Positions 1 through 9,300 of a stretch of DNA of 64,000 nt are shown piece after piece. The position numbers and the translations under genes are program-made. The notes under the pieces are model-generated. The model saw only the letters and a list, made by a program, of their open reading frames with translations. It searched no databases and was not told where the DNA came from. The stretch lies in assembly GCA_031415015.1 (NCBI GenBank), contig JANOQT010000037.1:66884-130883 (forward strand), read 5' to 3'. The DNA comes from JAUYQR01 sp031415015 (lineage in GTDB: Bacteria; Pseudomonadota; Alphaproteobacteria; Rhodobacterales; Rhodobacteraceae). The stretch's first letter is position 1, and every line of letters begins with the position of its first letter.

Positions 1-69
1 GACCACCGGATTGTCGCCGATGCCCCAGCCGTCGAGGATGCACAGGACGACGGGTTTGGGCGCGGGCAT
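1..69 (-). CDS. gpmI: 2,3-bisphosphoglycerate-independent phosphoglycerate mutase (partial, N-terminus only)
   Basis: Only the first 23 codons lie in the window; the gene runs off the left edge. The start is the ATG at 69..67. The visible residues MPAPKPVVLCILDGWG, followed by IGDNPVV, match the N-terminus of the cofactor-independent phosphoglycerate mutase, which interconverts 3- and 2-phosphoglycerate in central carbon metabolism. The Asp in ILDGWG is a metal ligand of the alkaline-phosphatase-like fold in this family. Nothing can be said about the rest of the protein. Confidence 0.85.
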   Translation of the reverse strand, partial: MPAPKPVVLCILDGWGIGDNPVV

Positions 70-199
70 GAGCGGACTCCTGTGGCAGTTGCCAGGGTTT
101 TAACGCGCAGGACGGGGGCGGGGCAACAGGTGTATGCCCCGCGGCGCCGCTCATCGCTTCCTTTCGGGCGCTCTTCGCTTTGGCAAGCGAGGAAAGCCG

Positions 200-1090
200 T
201 CAGGCTTGAAGAGCGGCGGCCTTTTCGCGGACCTGTTGCCGCCAGAGCGTGAACACCCCGGCTGCCACCACGACCCCTGCACCGATAGCCACGTTCACGC
301 GCAGCGTTTCGCCGAAAACCGCAATACCGATCATCGATGCAAACACCAGCTGCAGATAGGCGAAGGGCTGCACGGCAGAGGCTTCGGCCACCGCATAGAA
401 CTTGATCAGCAGCCAGTGGCCCAGCACCGCCATGCCGCACAGCGCGGCCATCCAGCCCCAGTCGGGACCGGTCATCGTTTCCCACGACCAGATGCCGACA
501 AGCGTCATTGCAAGCGCGCCGACGGTGCCGGTCCAGAAGAAGCTGACCGACGTATCGTCCCTGCGCGCAACATAGCGCGTCAGCAGACTGTAAAGGGCGA
601 ACAGGAAGGCCGCCAGCAGCGGCACCAGCGCCCACGGCGAGACCACCGCAAAGCCCGGTTGCAGGATGATCAGAACGCCCACGAGGCCCACCATAATCGC
701 AGCCCAGCGCCGCCATCCGACCTTTTCGCCAAGGATCGGGCCGGAGAGGGCTGCAACGAGGAGGGGGTAGCAGGTGAACACCGCATGCGCCTCGATCAGG
801 CCAAGGTGAACAAAGCCCACGACCATCACGCAAATCTCGGCCACCAGAATGACGCCGCGGGCGGCTTGCAGCCAGGGGGTGGCGGAGCGTGTGGCAGCCC
901 GGATACCGCCGGGGCTGCGGGCGGCGACCGCCACGACGAAGGCCCCGAAGAACCAGAAGCGGATCATCACGATCATCATCACGTTGTATTCGGCGGCAAG
1001 GTGGCGCGAGATGCCATCCTGCGCCGCGAACACGAACGTCGTGGCGATCATCAGCCAGATGCCGAGGCGGATGTTCTGCGGCGAGGTCAT
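200..1090 (-). CDS. EamA/DMT-family membrane transporter, copy 2 of a tandem pair
   Basis: A 296-residue, very hydrophobic protein with about ten membrane helices in two EamA halves, typical of the drug/metabolite transporter superfamily. The N-terminus has the first helix followed by AAQDGISRHL, and each half has the small-residue-rich helices of the family. It is a clear paralogue of the gene just upstream (1087..1950): both share FAAQDG-SRHLA and MIVMIR. Start and upstream stop overlap by four bases (ATGA), so the two are probably translationally coupled. EamA pairs can export amino acids or metabolites, but the substrate cannot be read from sequence. An inverted repeat with arms TCGCTT/AAGCGA lies just downstream (175-190). 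Confidence 0.85.
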   Translation of the reverse strand: MTSPQNIRLGIWLMIATTFVFAAQDGISRHLAAEYNVMMIVMIRFWFFGAFVVAVAARSPGGIRAATRSATPWLQAARGVILVAEICVMVVGFVHLGLIEAHAVFTCYPLLVAALSGPILGEKVGWRRWAAIMVGLVGVLIILQPGFAVVSPWALVPLLAAFLFALYSLLTRYVARRDDTSVSFFWTGTVGALAMTLVGIWSWETMTGPDWGWMAALCGMAVLGHWLLIKFYAVAEASAVQPFAYLQLVFASMIGIAVFGETLRVNVAIGAGVVVAAGVFTLWRQQVREKAAALQA

Positions 1091-1950
1091 CGGCGCTCCA
1101 GCGACAGGGCATAGAGCCCGGCGGCGACGATCACCGCAGTGCCAAGGGCGACCAGCGGGGCAAGGGTCTCACCGAAGATGGTCAGGCCGATCAGGGTGAC
1201 GAAGACGATCTGCAGGTAGGCATAGGGCTGCACCCGCGCGGCCTCGGTCGCCTCGTAGCATTTCAGCAGCAGCCAGTGCGAGAAGATTGACAGGATGCAG
1301 TAGAACGCGAGGGGCGGCACGTTCCGCGGCGCGATCGGTTCAAGGTTGGGGACGCCGAGGCCGGTCATCAGCACGGCCCCGATCACGCCGGGCCAGAAGA
1401 AGGCCGGAAAGGTCGGCTCGTCCCGCGTGGTCAGGCGGGTCAGGACAGAGTAGGCGGCGAACATCAGAGCGGCGGCGAAGGGCAGGAGTGCGGGCCATGA
1501 GAACACGCCCGAGCCGGGGCGCAGGATGATCAGCACGCCGGTGAGGCCTGCCGCGACGGCGGCCCAGCGTTGCCATGAGATGCGCTCGCCCAGAATGGGG
1601 CCGGAGAGGGCGACGATGAGAAGGGGGCAGATCGCAAAGACCGCGTGCGACTCGATGAGGCCGATCAGGGTGTAGCCCCAGACGATCAGGCAAACCTCGG
1701 TGACCAGCAGGGTGGAGCGGACCAGATGCGCGCCGAGGCGGCTGGAGCGGATCGCGGCGCGGGGGCCTTCGGGCTGACGGAACGCGAGGAGGATCACGAA
1801 GGCCGCAAAGGCCCAGTAGCGGATCATCACGATCATCAGGGTGTTGTATTGCCCCGCCAGATGCCGGGAAAACCCGTCCTGCGCCGCAAAGGCCGCGACG
1901 GCGGCGATCATCAGGAAAATGCCGCGGGTGGGGTTCTTGGAGAGGGTCAT
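1087..1950 (-). CDS. EamA/DMT-family membrane transporter, copy 1 of a tandem pair
   Basis: A 287-residue, ten-helix EamA-type permease and first gene of a two-gene minus-strand operon with the paralogue at 200..1090. Two EamA repeats are visible; the GPILGERISWQRWAA stretch at the end of the first half corresponds to GPILGEKVGWRRWAA in the partner. A tandem EamA pair may act as a heteromer or reflect recent duplication; the clear but incomplete similarity favours an older duplication. The substrate is unknown. Confidence 0.85.
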   Translation of the reverse strand: MTLSKNPTRGIFLMIAAVAAFAAQDGFSRHLAGQYNTLMIVMIRYWAFAAFVILLAFRQPEGPRAAIRSSRLGAHLVRSTLLVTEVCLIVWGYTLIGLIESHAVFAICPLLIVALSGPILGERISWQRWAAVAAGLTGVLIILRPGSGVFSWPALLPFAAALMFAAYSVLTRLTTRDEPTFPAFFWPGVIGAVLMTGLGVPNLEPIAPRNVPPLAFYCILSIFSHWLLLKCYEATEAARVQPYAYLQIVFVTLIGLTIFGETLAPLVALGTAVIVAAGLYALSLERR

Positions 1951-2157
1951 TGCGGGGGGTGGGGTAGCACGGGGCTTGGGGAGGTTACAGGGGAGTGTTT
2001 TGGGGTGTGTCCACGCGTGGACAAGTGGGTGGTGTATGGGATTTCAATGGGTTACGGGAGAGGTTTAAGGATTTGGTAACTTTTGCGGGGCTTGCGGAGA
2101 AGGGATGCGCGGGTCATGTTCGGCGGAGAGGGCCGGGAAGGCCGCAAGGGAGGCGGC

Positions 2158-3894
2158 ATGGGAAAGGCGGAAGCGGCGTTTGAGGCGGCAAGACGGCGGA
2201 TTGCCGAGGCGAAGCGGGAGGGGTTAGAAACGCTAGATTTGCGCCTTGTAGGCCTAGAGCAGATACCTGAGGAGATTGCCGGGCTAACAGGTTTGAAGCG
2301 ACTTTACCTAACCGGAGCAGGGGTGAGCGACCTCAGCGCCTTGTCAAGGCTAAGCGGATTGACGCGCCTTGAGCTCAGGGGCACTCGAGTGCGCGAACTC
2401 GATGCGCTTGCCGAGATGACAGGCCTAACGTGGCTTGATCTCAGCGATACTGCAGTGCGAAAAATAGACGCGCTTGCACAGCTTAAGGCGCTTACGGCGC
2501 TTTACCTCGCAGATACAAGGGTAAGCAATATTGTCGTCCTTGCTGGCCTGATTGGCCTAATTCGGATTGATCTTTCGGGCACCGGGGTGAGTGATATATC
2601 CGCTCTTGCCGGGCTGACGGGGTTGAAGGAGCTTGGCATCGGTGAGACCGGCGTAAACGATATCGTCGCGCTTGCCGGGCTTACGAGCCTCACTTGGCTT
2701 GAACTAAGTAGTACGGGGGTTCGCGATGTCGCTGTGCTTGCCGGGCTAACGCGACTGACGGGGCTTTCTCTCCCCCATACACAGGTTGGAGTTGAGGGGT
2801 TGCGAAAGCTATCCGGACTGACACGTCTGGTGACTAGGCCGGGGCCAAAGGGTTATTCGCCGGAGCGCCAAGGGCTGAGCTTTTCTCTATGCGCTGCCAC
2901 GCGCGAGGATGCGCGTGTGGATGAGGTATCGCGAATCAAGGACCCTTCCAAACGTGCGCGTGCGTTGTTTGAGTACTTAGGGATGCCTGCAGTGGGGGAA
3001 GAGGCGCAGGGTTCTGGGCCGTCACTTAGTATAAACCTCCCGGTCCCGCGCCCCGCTCCGTTGGAGGTGGCGGTTGGCGAGACCTCAATCGCCATGGCTG
3101 GACCCGGTGGTCTGCCCATCAGCGATGCCAATGCGCGGGCGGCTTTGGGGTGGGAGGCGTTACAGCGGTATCGGCAGGACTTTGCGGCGGCGTTCAGCAT
3201 TCACAACTATGCGCCGTTGCCTGCTTACCTCGCCTCGTTCGACCGGGAGATGGGTGAGGGCTATGATCCGCGCCGGGTGATCGGGATCGGAATGCAGGGG
3301 CAGCGGATCATTATCCTGTCCAAGGACGCGGAGTTTCTGGCGCGGTTGCCGGATGGGGCTGGGGGCGACCTCAGGGGCTTTGCGGCGGCGATTGCGACCT
3401 TTGTGAACCGGTTCCCCGATTGGGTGCTGTACGAGGGTTTGGAAGAACCTGACGATGTGTCGCCTGCGGCGGTGCGGGCGGGTGAAGCCGAGTTCCGGGC
3501 GATCGACGCCATCATCTTCTCGACCCCCGAGGCACAGGAGGATGTGAAGACCGAATACCGCGCCGAGGTGGCCGAAGGGACGGATGCCAAGGCGGGAGTG
3601 CCGGAAGCAAGGGGGCTTGTCGCGTCGACCCACGAGGTGGCGCGGGCCTTGGCGGAGGACGGGTTGGACCGTCGGGAGCGAGAGCGCAAGGCGCGCAATG
3701 CGGTTTTGGCGCGGAAGGGTGGCGATCTTTATGACAAGACGGTGCTGGCCCCGGTCGGGATCAGTCTCCATGTGATGAAGCGGATGGAAGGCCCGTTGCG
3801 CAAGCTTGCCAAGCGGTTCCCGAAGAAGTTCGGGTGGCTGGAGGCGTGGTATGACCACATGTTTCCGCCGGAGGATGGGGGGATTCCGGGCTGA
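2158..3894 (+). CDS. Leucine-rich-repeat protein with an uncharacterised C-terminal region
   Basis: The start is set at the ATG at 2158 because AAGGGAGG lies 4 bases upstream; an in-frame TTG at 2083 has no such site. The product is 578 residues with no signal peptide or membrane helix. After a charged helical cap (about residues 1-20), residues about 20-225 form roughly nine 22-residue LRRs of the internalin-like type (for example LTGLTWLDLSDTAVRKIDAL). Residues about 310-578 contain no domain I recognise; they are rich in Ala, Arg and Glu and end in a basic helical stretch (RKLAKRFPKKFGW). The LRR half uses visibly more A/T-ending codons than the GC-rich C-terminal half, suggesting domain recombination. 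LRRs normally bind proteins; the function is not inferable. No operon partner: the next gene faces the other way. Confidence 0.75.
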   Translation: MGKAEAAFEAARRRIAEAKREGLETLDLRLVGLEQIPEEIAGLTGLKRLYLTGAGVSDLSALSRLSGLTRLELRGTRVRELDALAEMTGLTWLDLSDTAVRKIDALAQLKALTALYLADTRVSNIVVLAGLIGLIRIDLSGTGVSDISALAGLTGLKELGIGETGVNDIVALAGLTSLTWLELSSTGVRDVAVLAGLTRLTGLSLPHTQVGVEGLRKLSGLTRLVTRPGPKGYSPERQGLSFSLCAATREDARVDEVSRIKDPSKRARALFEYLGMPAVGEEAQGSGPSLSINLPVPRPAPLEVAVGETSIAMAGPGGLPISDANARAALGWEALQRYRQDFAAAFSIHNYAPLPAYLASFDREMGEGYDPRRVIGIGMQGQRIIILSKDAEFLARLPDGAGGDLRGFAAAIATFVNRFPDWVLYEGLEEPDDVSPAAVRAGEAEFRAIDAIIFSTPEAQEDVKTEYRAEVAEGTDAKAGVPEARGLVASTHEVARALAEDGLDRRERERKARNAVLARKGGDLYDKTVLAPVGISLHVMKRMEGPLRKLAKRFPKKFGWLEAWYDHMFPPEDGGIPG

Positions 3895-3901
3895 AGCCCG
3901 G
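3886..3901. repeat. Hairpin overlapping the LRR gene stop codon
   Basis: The perfect inverted repeat CCGGGC / GCCCGG with a TGAA loop spans the TGA stop of the LRR gene. It could act as a terminator stem, but no T-run follows. It begins a cluster of three palindromes in the intergenic space before mnmD. Confidence 0.5.
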
Positions 3902-3912
3902 CATCCGGGGGC

Positions 3913-3936
3913 GATGGGCAGATTGCCCATCCTACG
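3913..3936 (-). repeat. CGTAG-headed palindromic repeat, copy 1
   Basis: Arms GATGGGCA and TGCCCATC flank a 3-base centre (3913-3931), followed by CTACG. Read on the minus strand it starts CGTAG. The same element, with one difference in the core, occurs at 54851-54874, 51 kb away. Both copies are intergenic. Confidence 0.75.
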
Positions 3937-3945
3937 GGGGCGGGT

Positions 3946-3970
3946 GGTGCGTGAGATCATGCACCCTACG
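3946..3970 (-). repeat. CGTAG-headed palindromic repeat, variant core
   Basis: Arms GGTGCGTGA and TCATGCACC (one mismatch) with a GA loop are followed by the same CTACG tail as the neighbour at 3913-3936. The head is conserved but the palindrome sequence is unrelated, suggesting one repeat family with exchangeable cores. Confidence 0.6.
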
Positions 3971-4022
3971 TGATTGCGCTTTGCCGGAAAGGGGCGGGGC
4001 ACGGGCTTCGGCGGCGCGGGGG

Positions 4023-4688
4023 TCAGGCGAGGAATCCGGTGCTCATGTGGCGTTTTCTGCCGAAGCCCGGTTGTCTGGTGACGGTGAAGCCTGCGTCTGA
4101 CAGAGACCTTCGGACGTGGCCTGCGGCGGTGTAGGTGGCGAAGGTGCCTGAGGGCGCGGTGTGGCGGGCGACTTCGGTGAGGAGTTCGGGGGACCACAGC
4201 TCGGGGTTTTTGGCGGGGGAGAAGCCGTCGAGGAACCAGGCGTCGGCGCGGCCTTGCCATGTGGGGAGGGTGGTGCGGGCGTCGCCGAGGATCACGGTGG
4301 CGGTGAGGTTCGGGAAGTGCAGGGTCGTGGCGCCTGCCGCCCATTGATTGAGGAAGATTTGTGCGATCTGTGCTGTTTCGGGGAAGGCTTGCAGGGCGCG
4401 GGCGATGTGTTGGGCGGGCATCGGGAAGGCCTCGAAGCTGGTGTAGTGCAGGTGGCCGTCGCCTTGATGGGCGAGGAGGGTGGCCATCAGGTTGAGGCCG
4501 GTGCCGAAGCCCAGTTCAGCGATGTGAAAGCCGTCGCGGAAGCGTTCGGGCAGGTGGTTGCCCTGCAGGAAGACGTGACGGGTTTCAGCGAGCCCTCCGC
4601 CCAGCGAGAAATAGGGGTCGTCAAAGGCGCGCGAGACGGGGATCACGCCGTCGCGCCAATCGAGGTCGGGGTGTTCGGTGCGGGTCAT
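4023..4688 (-). CDS. mnmD: tRNA 5-methylaminomethyl-2-thiouridine methyltransferase MnmD
   Basis: MnmD performs the last SAM-dependent methylation that converts nm5(s2)U34 to mnm5(s2)U34 in several tRNAs. The 221-residue product starts MTRTEHPDLDW at 4688 and shows the family landmarks: GVIPVSRAFDDPYFS near the N-terminus, the SAM loop AELGFGTGLNLMAT, and DAWFLDGFSPAKNPELW around the active site. The frame is open further upstream, but that stretch does not resemble the family. It is divergent from an MnmC-type oxidoreductase starting 46 bp away; in E. coli these two activities are fused in MnmC. Confidence 0.9.
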   Translation of the reverse strand: MTRTEHPDLDWRDGVIPVSRAFDDPYFSLGGGLAETRHVFLQGNHLPERFRDGFHIAELGFGTGLNLMATLLAHQGDGHLHYTSFEAFPMPAQHIARALQAFPETAQIAQIFLNQWAAGATTLHFPNLTATVILGDARTTLPTWQGRADAWFLDGFSPAKNPELWSPELLTEVARHTAPSGTFATYTAAGHVRRSLSDAGFTVTRQPGFGRKRHMSTGFLA

Positions 4689-4734
4689 CTGCGCTAGGTC
4701 CAGTTTGCGGCAGGAATGGGCGAGGGCGGGCGCG

Positions 4735-5772
4735 ATGGCAAGGGTGGATGTGACGGTGCGGGGGGCGGGGATATTCGGGCTGTCCGTCGCCTGGGCCTGT
4801 GCGCGGCGCGGGGCGCGGGTGCGGGTGATTGATCCGCACGGCGTGGGTGCGGGGTCTTCGGGCGGGATCGTGGGGGCGTTGGCGCCGCATGTGCCGGAGG
4901 CGTGGAATGACAAGAAGCAATTTCAGCTGGACAGTCTGCTGATGGCGGAGGGCTGGTGGGGCGAGGTGGCCTCGGCTTGCGGGATGGCGACCGGATATCT
5001 GCGGTCCGGGCGGCTGCAGCCGTTGGCGGATGAGCGGGCGGTGGCGCAGGCGCGGCAGCGCGCGATGGGGGCGGCGGCCCTGTGGGGGGACGCGGCGGAG
5101 TGGCGGGTGGAGCGGGCCGTTGGCGGGTGGGAGCCGGTATCGGCGTCAGGCTGGGTGGTGCGCGATACGCTGGCGGCGCGCGTGTCGCCGCGGTTGGGGC
5201 TGGCGGCGCTGATGGCGGCGCTGGGTGACGGTGTGGTGGTGGCTGAGGGTGGGGCTGAGGGTGGGGAGGAGGGCGCGGTGGTGCATGCGACGGGGGTGGC
5301 GGGGCTGGAGGCGCTGTCGGCGGATCTGGGGCGCGTGGTCGGCGGCGGGGTGAAGGGGCAGGCGGCGGCGCTGCGGTATGAGGCGGGCGGGATGGCGCAA
5401 CTGTTCGTCGACGGGCTGCACATCGTGCCGCATGCGGACGGGACAGTGGCAATCGGATCGACGAGCGAGGCGGTCTGGACGGATCTGGCGACCGATGACA
5501 GCCTTGACGCGCTGGTGGCGCGGGCGGTCGCGGCGGTGCCTGCCCTGACCGGGGCGGCGGTGGTGGGCCGCTGGGCGGGGGTGCGGCCGCGGGCGCGGTC
5601 ACGCGCGCCGATGCTGGGGGAATGGCCGGGGCGGGCGGGGCATTTCGTGGCGAATGGCGGGTTCAAGATCGGGTTCGGGATGGCGCCGAAGGTGGCGGAG
5701 GTGATGGCCGATCTGGTGCTGGAAGGGCGGGACAGTATCCCTGACGGGTTTCGCGTGGCGGCGTCGCTTTAG
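4735..5772 (+). CDS. MnmC-type FAD-dependent oxidoreductase (DAO fold)
   Basis: A 345-residue flavoprotein starting at the ATG at 4735 (MARVDVTVRGAGIFGLS). The Rossmann motif GAGIFG with DPHGVGAGSSGG is a FAD-binding N-terminus of the D-amino-acid-oxidase fold, and FVANGGFKIGFGMAP near the end is the usual C-terminal FAD contact. Its size, QFQLDSLL/GYLRSGRLQ segments and divergent pairing with mnmD suggest the cmnm5U-demodifying (MnmC1) half of bifunctional MnmC. A general amino-acid oxidase is the alternative. Its start lies upstream of, and facing away from, mnmD, so the two could share a regulatory region. Confidence 0.7.
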   Translation: MARVDVTVRGAGIFGLSVAWACARRGARVRVIDPHGVGAGSSGGIVGALAPHVPEAWNDKKQFQLDSLLMAEGWWGEVASACGMATGYLRSGRLQPLADERAVAQARQRAMGAAALWGDAAEWRVERAVGGWEPVSASGWVVRDTLAARVSPRLGLAALMAALGDGVVVAEGGAEGGEEGAVVHATGVAGLEALSADLGRVVGGGVKGQAAALRYEAGGMAQLFVDGLHIVPHADGTVAIGSTSEAVWTDLATDDSLDALVARAVAAVPALTGAAVVGRWAGVRPRARSRAPMLGEWPGRAGHFVANGGFKIGFGMAPKVAEVMADLVLEGRDSIPDGFRVAASL

Positions 5773-6355
5773 GGGGCCCTCGGACCGCCTCGCCCGGTTC
5801 GGGCTCACCCCCGAGGATATTTTCGAAGGGAAATGGGGGGGGCGATCGCGGGGTCAACGGGTGTTCGGGCGACTGGCGGTCGCGGGTCAGCCGGTGGGGT
5901 GGCGGCCCAATGGAATCAGTCCCCGATCAAGGCGTGGCCCGCTGTGAAGGCGTCGCTGGTATCGGCCACCATAATGCGGGCCTGGCAGGCCACAACGGTG
6001 GACGGGAACAAGGCAAAGGCTGCTTGGTCCCGCGACAAGGGACTCACCGGGCCGGGCGCTTATGTCATGGCGGCGGCAGGCTTTGACGATTTCGTCGCGC
6101 CTTTGCCCGGGATGCCATTGCCCGGGGTCTGAAGCGCGAGATCAGACAGCAGGTTGGGGCACGGTTGAACCGTGAGGGGCGGCTGCCGCACTGGCGGACC
6201 GAGCCTGCAGTGGACCTGACATCACGGCTGGGAAAGGCGGAAGCCGTCGCAAGATGTTGGGGATAAGGCTGGCCGATTTTCCAGATGATGGGGCGGCGGG
6301 TTGACTCTGCGGTGGCGGGGCGGGACCATGCCGGGATGCGACTCATGAGGTTCCC
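5773..6355. other. 583-bp gap upstream of smc with no convincing gene
   Basis: A 99-codon frame (5833-6132) and shorter frames that could be joined across stops (one ends near 6268) show no family resemblance and weak coding character, so none is called. The first ~60 bp include a GC-rich stretch ending GAGGATATTTTCGAAGGG. This may be a decayed gene; I see nothing identifiable. Confidence 0.4.
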
Positions 6356-9300
6356 TTGCGGCTTACCAAACTTCGGCTGAACGGCTTCAAGAGCTTTGTC
6401 GACCCCACGGATCTGGTGATTCATGAGGGTTTGACGGGCGTTGTGGGGCCCAACGGCTGCGGGAAATCCAACCTGCTGGAGGCATTGCGCTGGGTGATGG
6501 GGGAGAACCGCCCCACCGCGATGCGCGGCGGCGGGATGGAGGACGTGATCTTCAACGGTGCTGCCACGCGCGGCGCGCGGCATTTCGCCGAAGTGGCGCT
6601 GGTGCTGGACAACACCGACCGGCTGGCCCCAAGCGGCTTCAACGACGCCGACCAGATCGAGATTGTGCGGCGGATCACCCGGGATGCGGGGTCGGCCTAC
6701 CGGGCGAATACTAAGGAAGTGCGGGCGCGGGATGTGCAGATGCTGTTCGCCGATGCCTCCACCGGGTCGGCCAGCCCGGCGCTGGTGCGGCAGGGGCAGA
6801 TTTCCGAACTGATCAATGCCAAGCCGAAATCGCGGCGGCGGATACTGGAGGAAGCGGCGGGGATTTCTGGGCTTTATGCGCGGCGGCATGAGGCGGAGCT
6901 GAAGCTGGCGGGTACGGAGCAGAACCTTTTGCGCGTCGATGACGTGCTGGAGGCGATGGCGCAGCAATTGTCGGTGCTGGTGCGGCAGGCGAAACAGGCG
7001 GCGCGCTACCGCGAGATTGGCGAGGAATTGCGCAAGGCGGAAGGCATGCTGCTGTGGCGGCGCTGGCGCGAGGCGGATGCCGCGCGGGGCGTGGCCGAAG
7101 GGGTGTTGCGCGAACGGTTGATTGTGGCGGCGCAGGCGGAGGCTTCGGCGCGGGGGGCCGGGAAGGCGCGCGAGGCGGCTGAGGATGCGCTGCCCTCAAA
7201 GCGTGAGGAGGAGGCGATTGCGAGTGCCGTGTTGCAGCGGTTGGGATTGCAGCGCGATGCCTTGGGCGATCAGGAAACCCGTGCCCGGGCGATGATCGAC
7301 ACGCTGCGCGGTCGGGTCGATCAGCTGACGCGCGACATGGACCGCGAGGCGGGGCTGAACCGCGATGCGGGCGAGGTGATCGGGCGGCTGGACTGGGAGG
7401 TGGAGCAGTTGGTCCGCGCCCATGAGGGGCATGAGGACAAACTGGCCGAGGCGATGGAGGCGGCGCGCGAGGCGGGCGCCATTCTGAGCGACCGGGAAAC
7501 CGTGCTGGCCGAAGCGACGGAGGATGCCGCGCGGTTGGCGGCACGGCATCAGTCGGCGCAGCGGATGGTGGGCGATACGCGGGCAACGCTGGACCGCGCT
7601 GAGGGCGAGGCTGTGCGGGCGCGCGGTGCGGTGGCTTCGGCAGGCGCGGCGCTGGAGGCGGCGGCGGAGGGTTTCGCAGCGGCGGAAGAGGCGCAGGAGG
7701 TGGCGGCCGCTGAGGCGGAGGCGACCGAGGTTGCGCTGGAGGCGGCTGAGGTGGCGCGGGCCGAAACGCAGGGTCGCGAGGCGGAGGCGCGGGCGGCGCG
7801 GTCGTCCGCCGAGGGCGAGGCGAATGCGTTGCGGGCCGAAGTGGCGGCGCTGGCGCGGCTGGTGGAGCGGGAGGCGCAGGCGGGGCATCAGTTGCTCGAC
7901 AAGCTGGTGGTGACGCCGGGGTTTGAAAAGGCGCTGGGCGCGGCTTTGGCGGATGACCTGCGCAGCCCCGAGGTTGAGGGCGGCGGGCGGTCCGGTTGGG
8001 CACGGCTGGAGCCTTATGCGGATGCGCAGGCTTTGCCGGCTGGAGTGGTGCCCCTGGGGTCGGAGGTGCAGGGACCGGCGGTTCTGGCGCGGCGGTTGAG
8101 CCAGATCGGGCTGGTCAGCCGCGCGCAGGGCTTTGCGTTGCAAGGCGACCTGCGGCCCGGTCAGCGGTTGGTCAGCATTGAGGGCGATCTTTGGCGCTGG
8201 GACGGGTTTCGGGCGGGGGCGGAGGACGCGCCCAGTGCGGCGGCGTTAAGGTTGCAACAGTTGAACCGGCTGGTTCAGTTGAAGCGCGATCTGGAGGAGG
8301 TTGCGGCGCGGGCGGATGGCGCGGCCCTTGCGCATGAGGCGTTGCAGGCGCGGTTGGCGGAACTGGCGGCGGCGGACCAGCGGGCGCGGGATGCGCGGCG
8401 GGCGGCGGACAGCCGGGTGACCGAGGCCAACCGGGCGGCGGCGCGGGCGGAAGCCGACCGGTCGATTGCGGCGGGCAAGCTGGAGGCGGCGACGCTGGCG
8501 GTGTCGCGCTACGAGGATGAGGCGATGGCGGCACGGGGCCGCTTGCGCGAGGCCGAGGCGGCGGTGGCGGATCTGGGCGATCTGGATGCCGCACGGGGCG
8601 CGGTGGAGGCGGCAAAGTTCACGGTGGAAGCGGCGCGGATCGCGATGCTGACCCGCCGGTCGTCGCAGGACGAGGTGCGCCGCGAGGGCGAGGCGCGGGT
8701 GCGCCGGCGGCAGGAGGCGGTCAAGGAACTGTCGGGCTGGAAGCACCGGCTGGAGACGGCGGAGCGGCGGACCCTGGAACTGACCGAGCGGCGTGCCGAG
8801 ACCGAAGAGGAACTGGCCGAAGCAACGCTGGCCCCGGAAGAGATTGCCGCCAAGCGCGACGAACTGGCCGAGGCGATGGAGGTGGCGGAAGCGCGGCGTC
8901 GGGTGGCGGCGGATGCGCTGGCGGGGGCGGAAGCGGCCTTGCGCGAGGCGCAGACGGCGGAGCGGGAAGCAGAGCGCGCGGCAGGGGAAGCGCGCGAAGG
9001 CCGCGCGCGGGCCGAGGCGCGGCTGGATGCGGCGCGCGAAGGCGTGGCGCTGGCGGCGGAGCGCATCCGCGAGGAGGATGACCGGACACCGGACGAGTTG
9101 CTGGCGTCCTTGCGGGTGGACCCGGACAAGATGCCGGACGCCGATCATCTGGATGCCGACGTGGGCCGCCTGAAACGCCAGCGCGAGGCCTTGGGGGCGG
9201 TGAACCTGCGGGCGGAGGAAGATGCCAAGACGGTGGAGGCGGAGTACGCGGCGCTGGCCGCCGAGAAGGCCGATCTTGAGGAAGCAGTGAAGAAGCTGCG

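Noticed and set aside
5833..6132. 99-codon frame before smc
   Set aside because: No ribosome site, no recognisable family and Gly/Ala-rich low-complexity N-terminus; not enough to call a gene.
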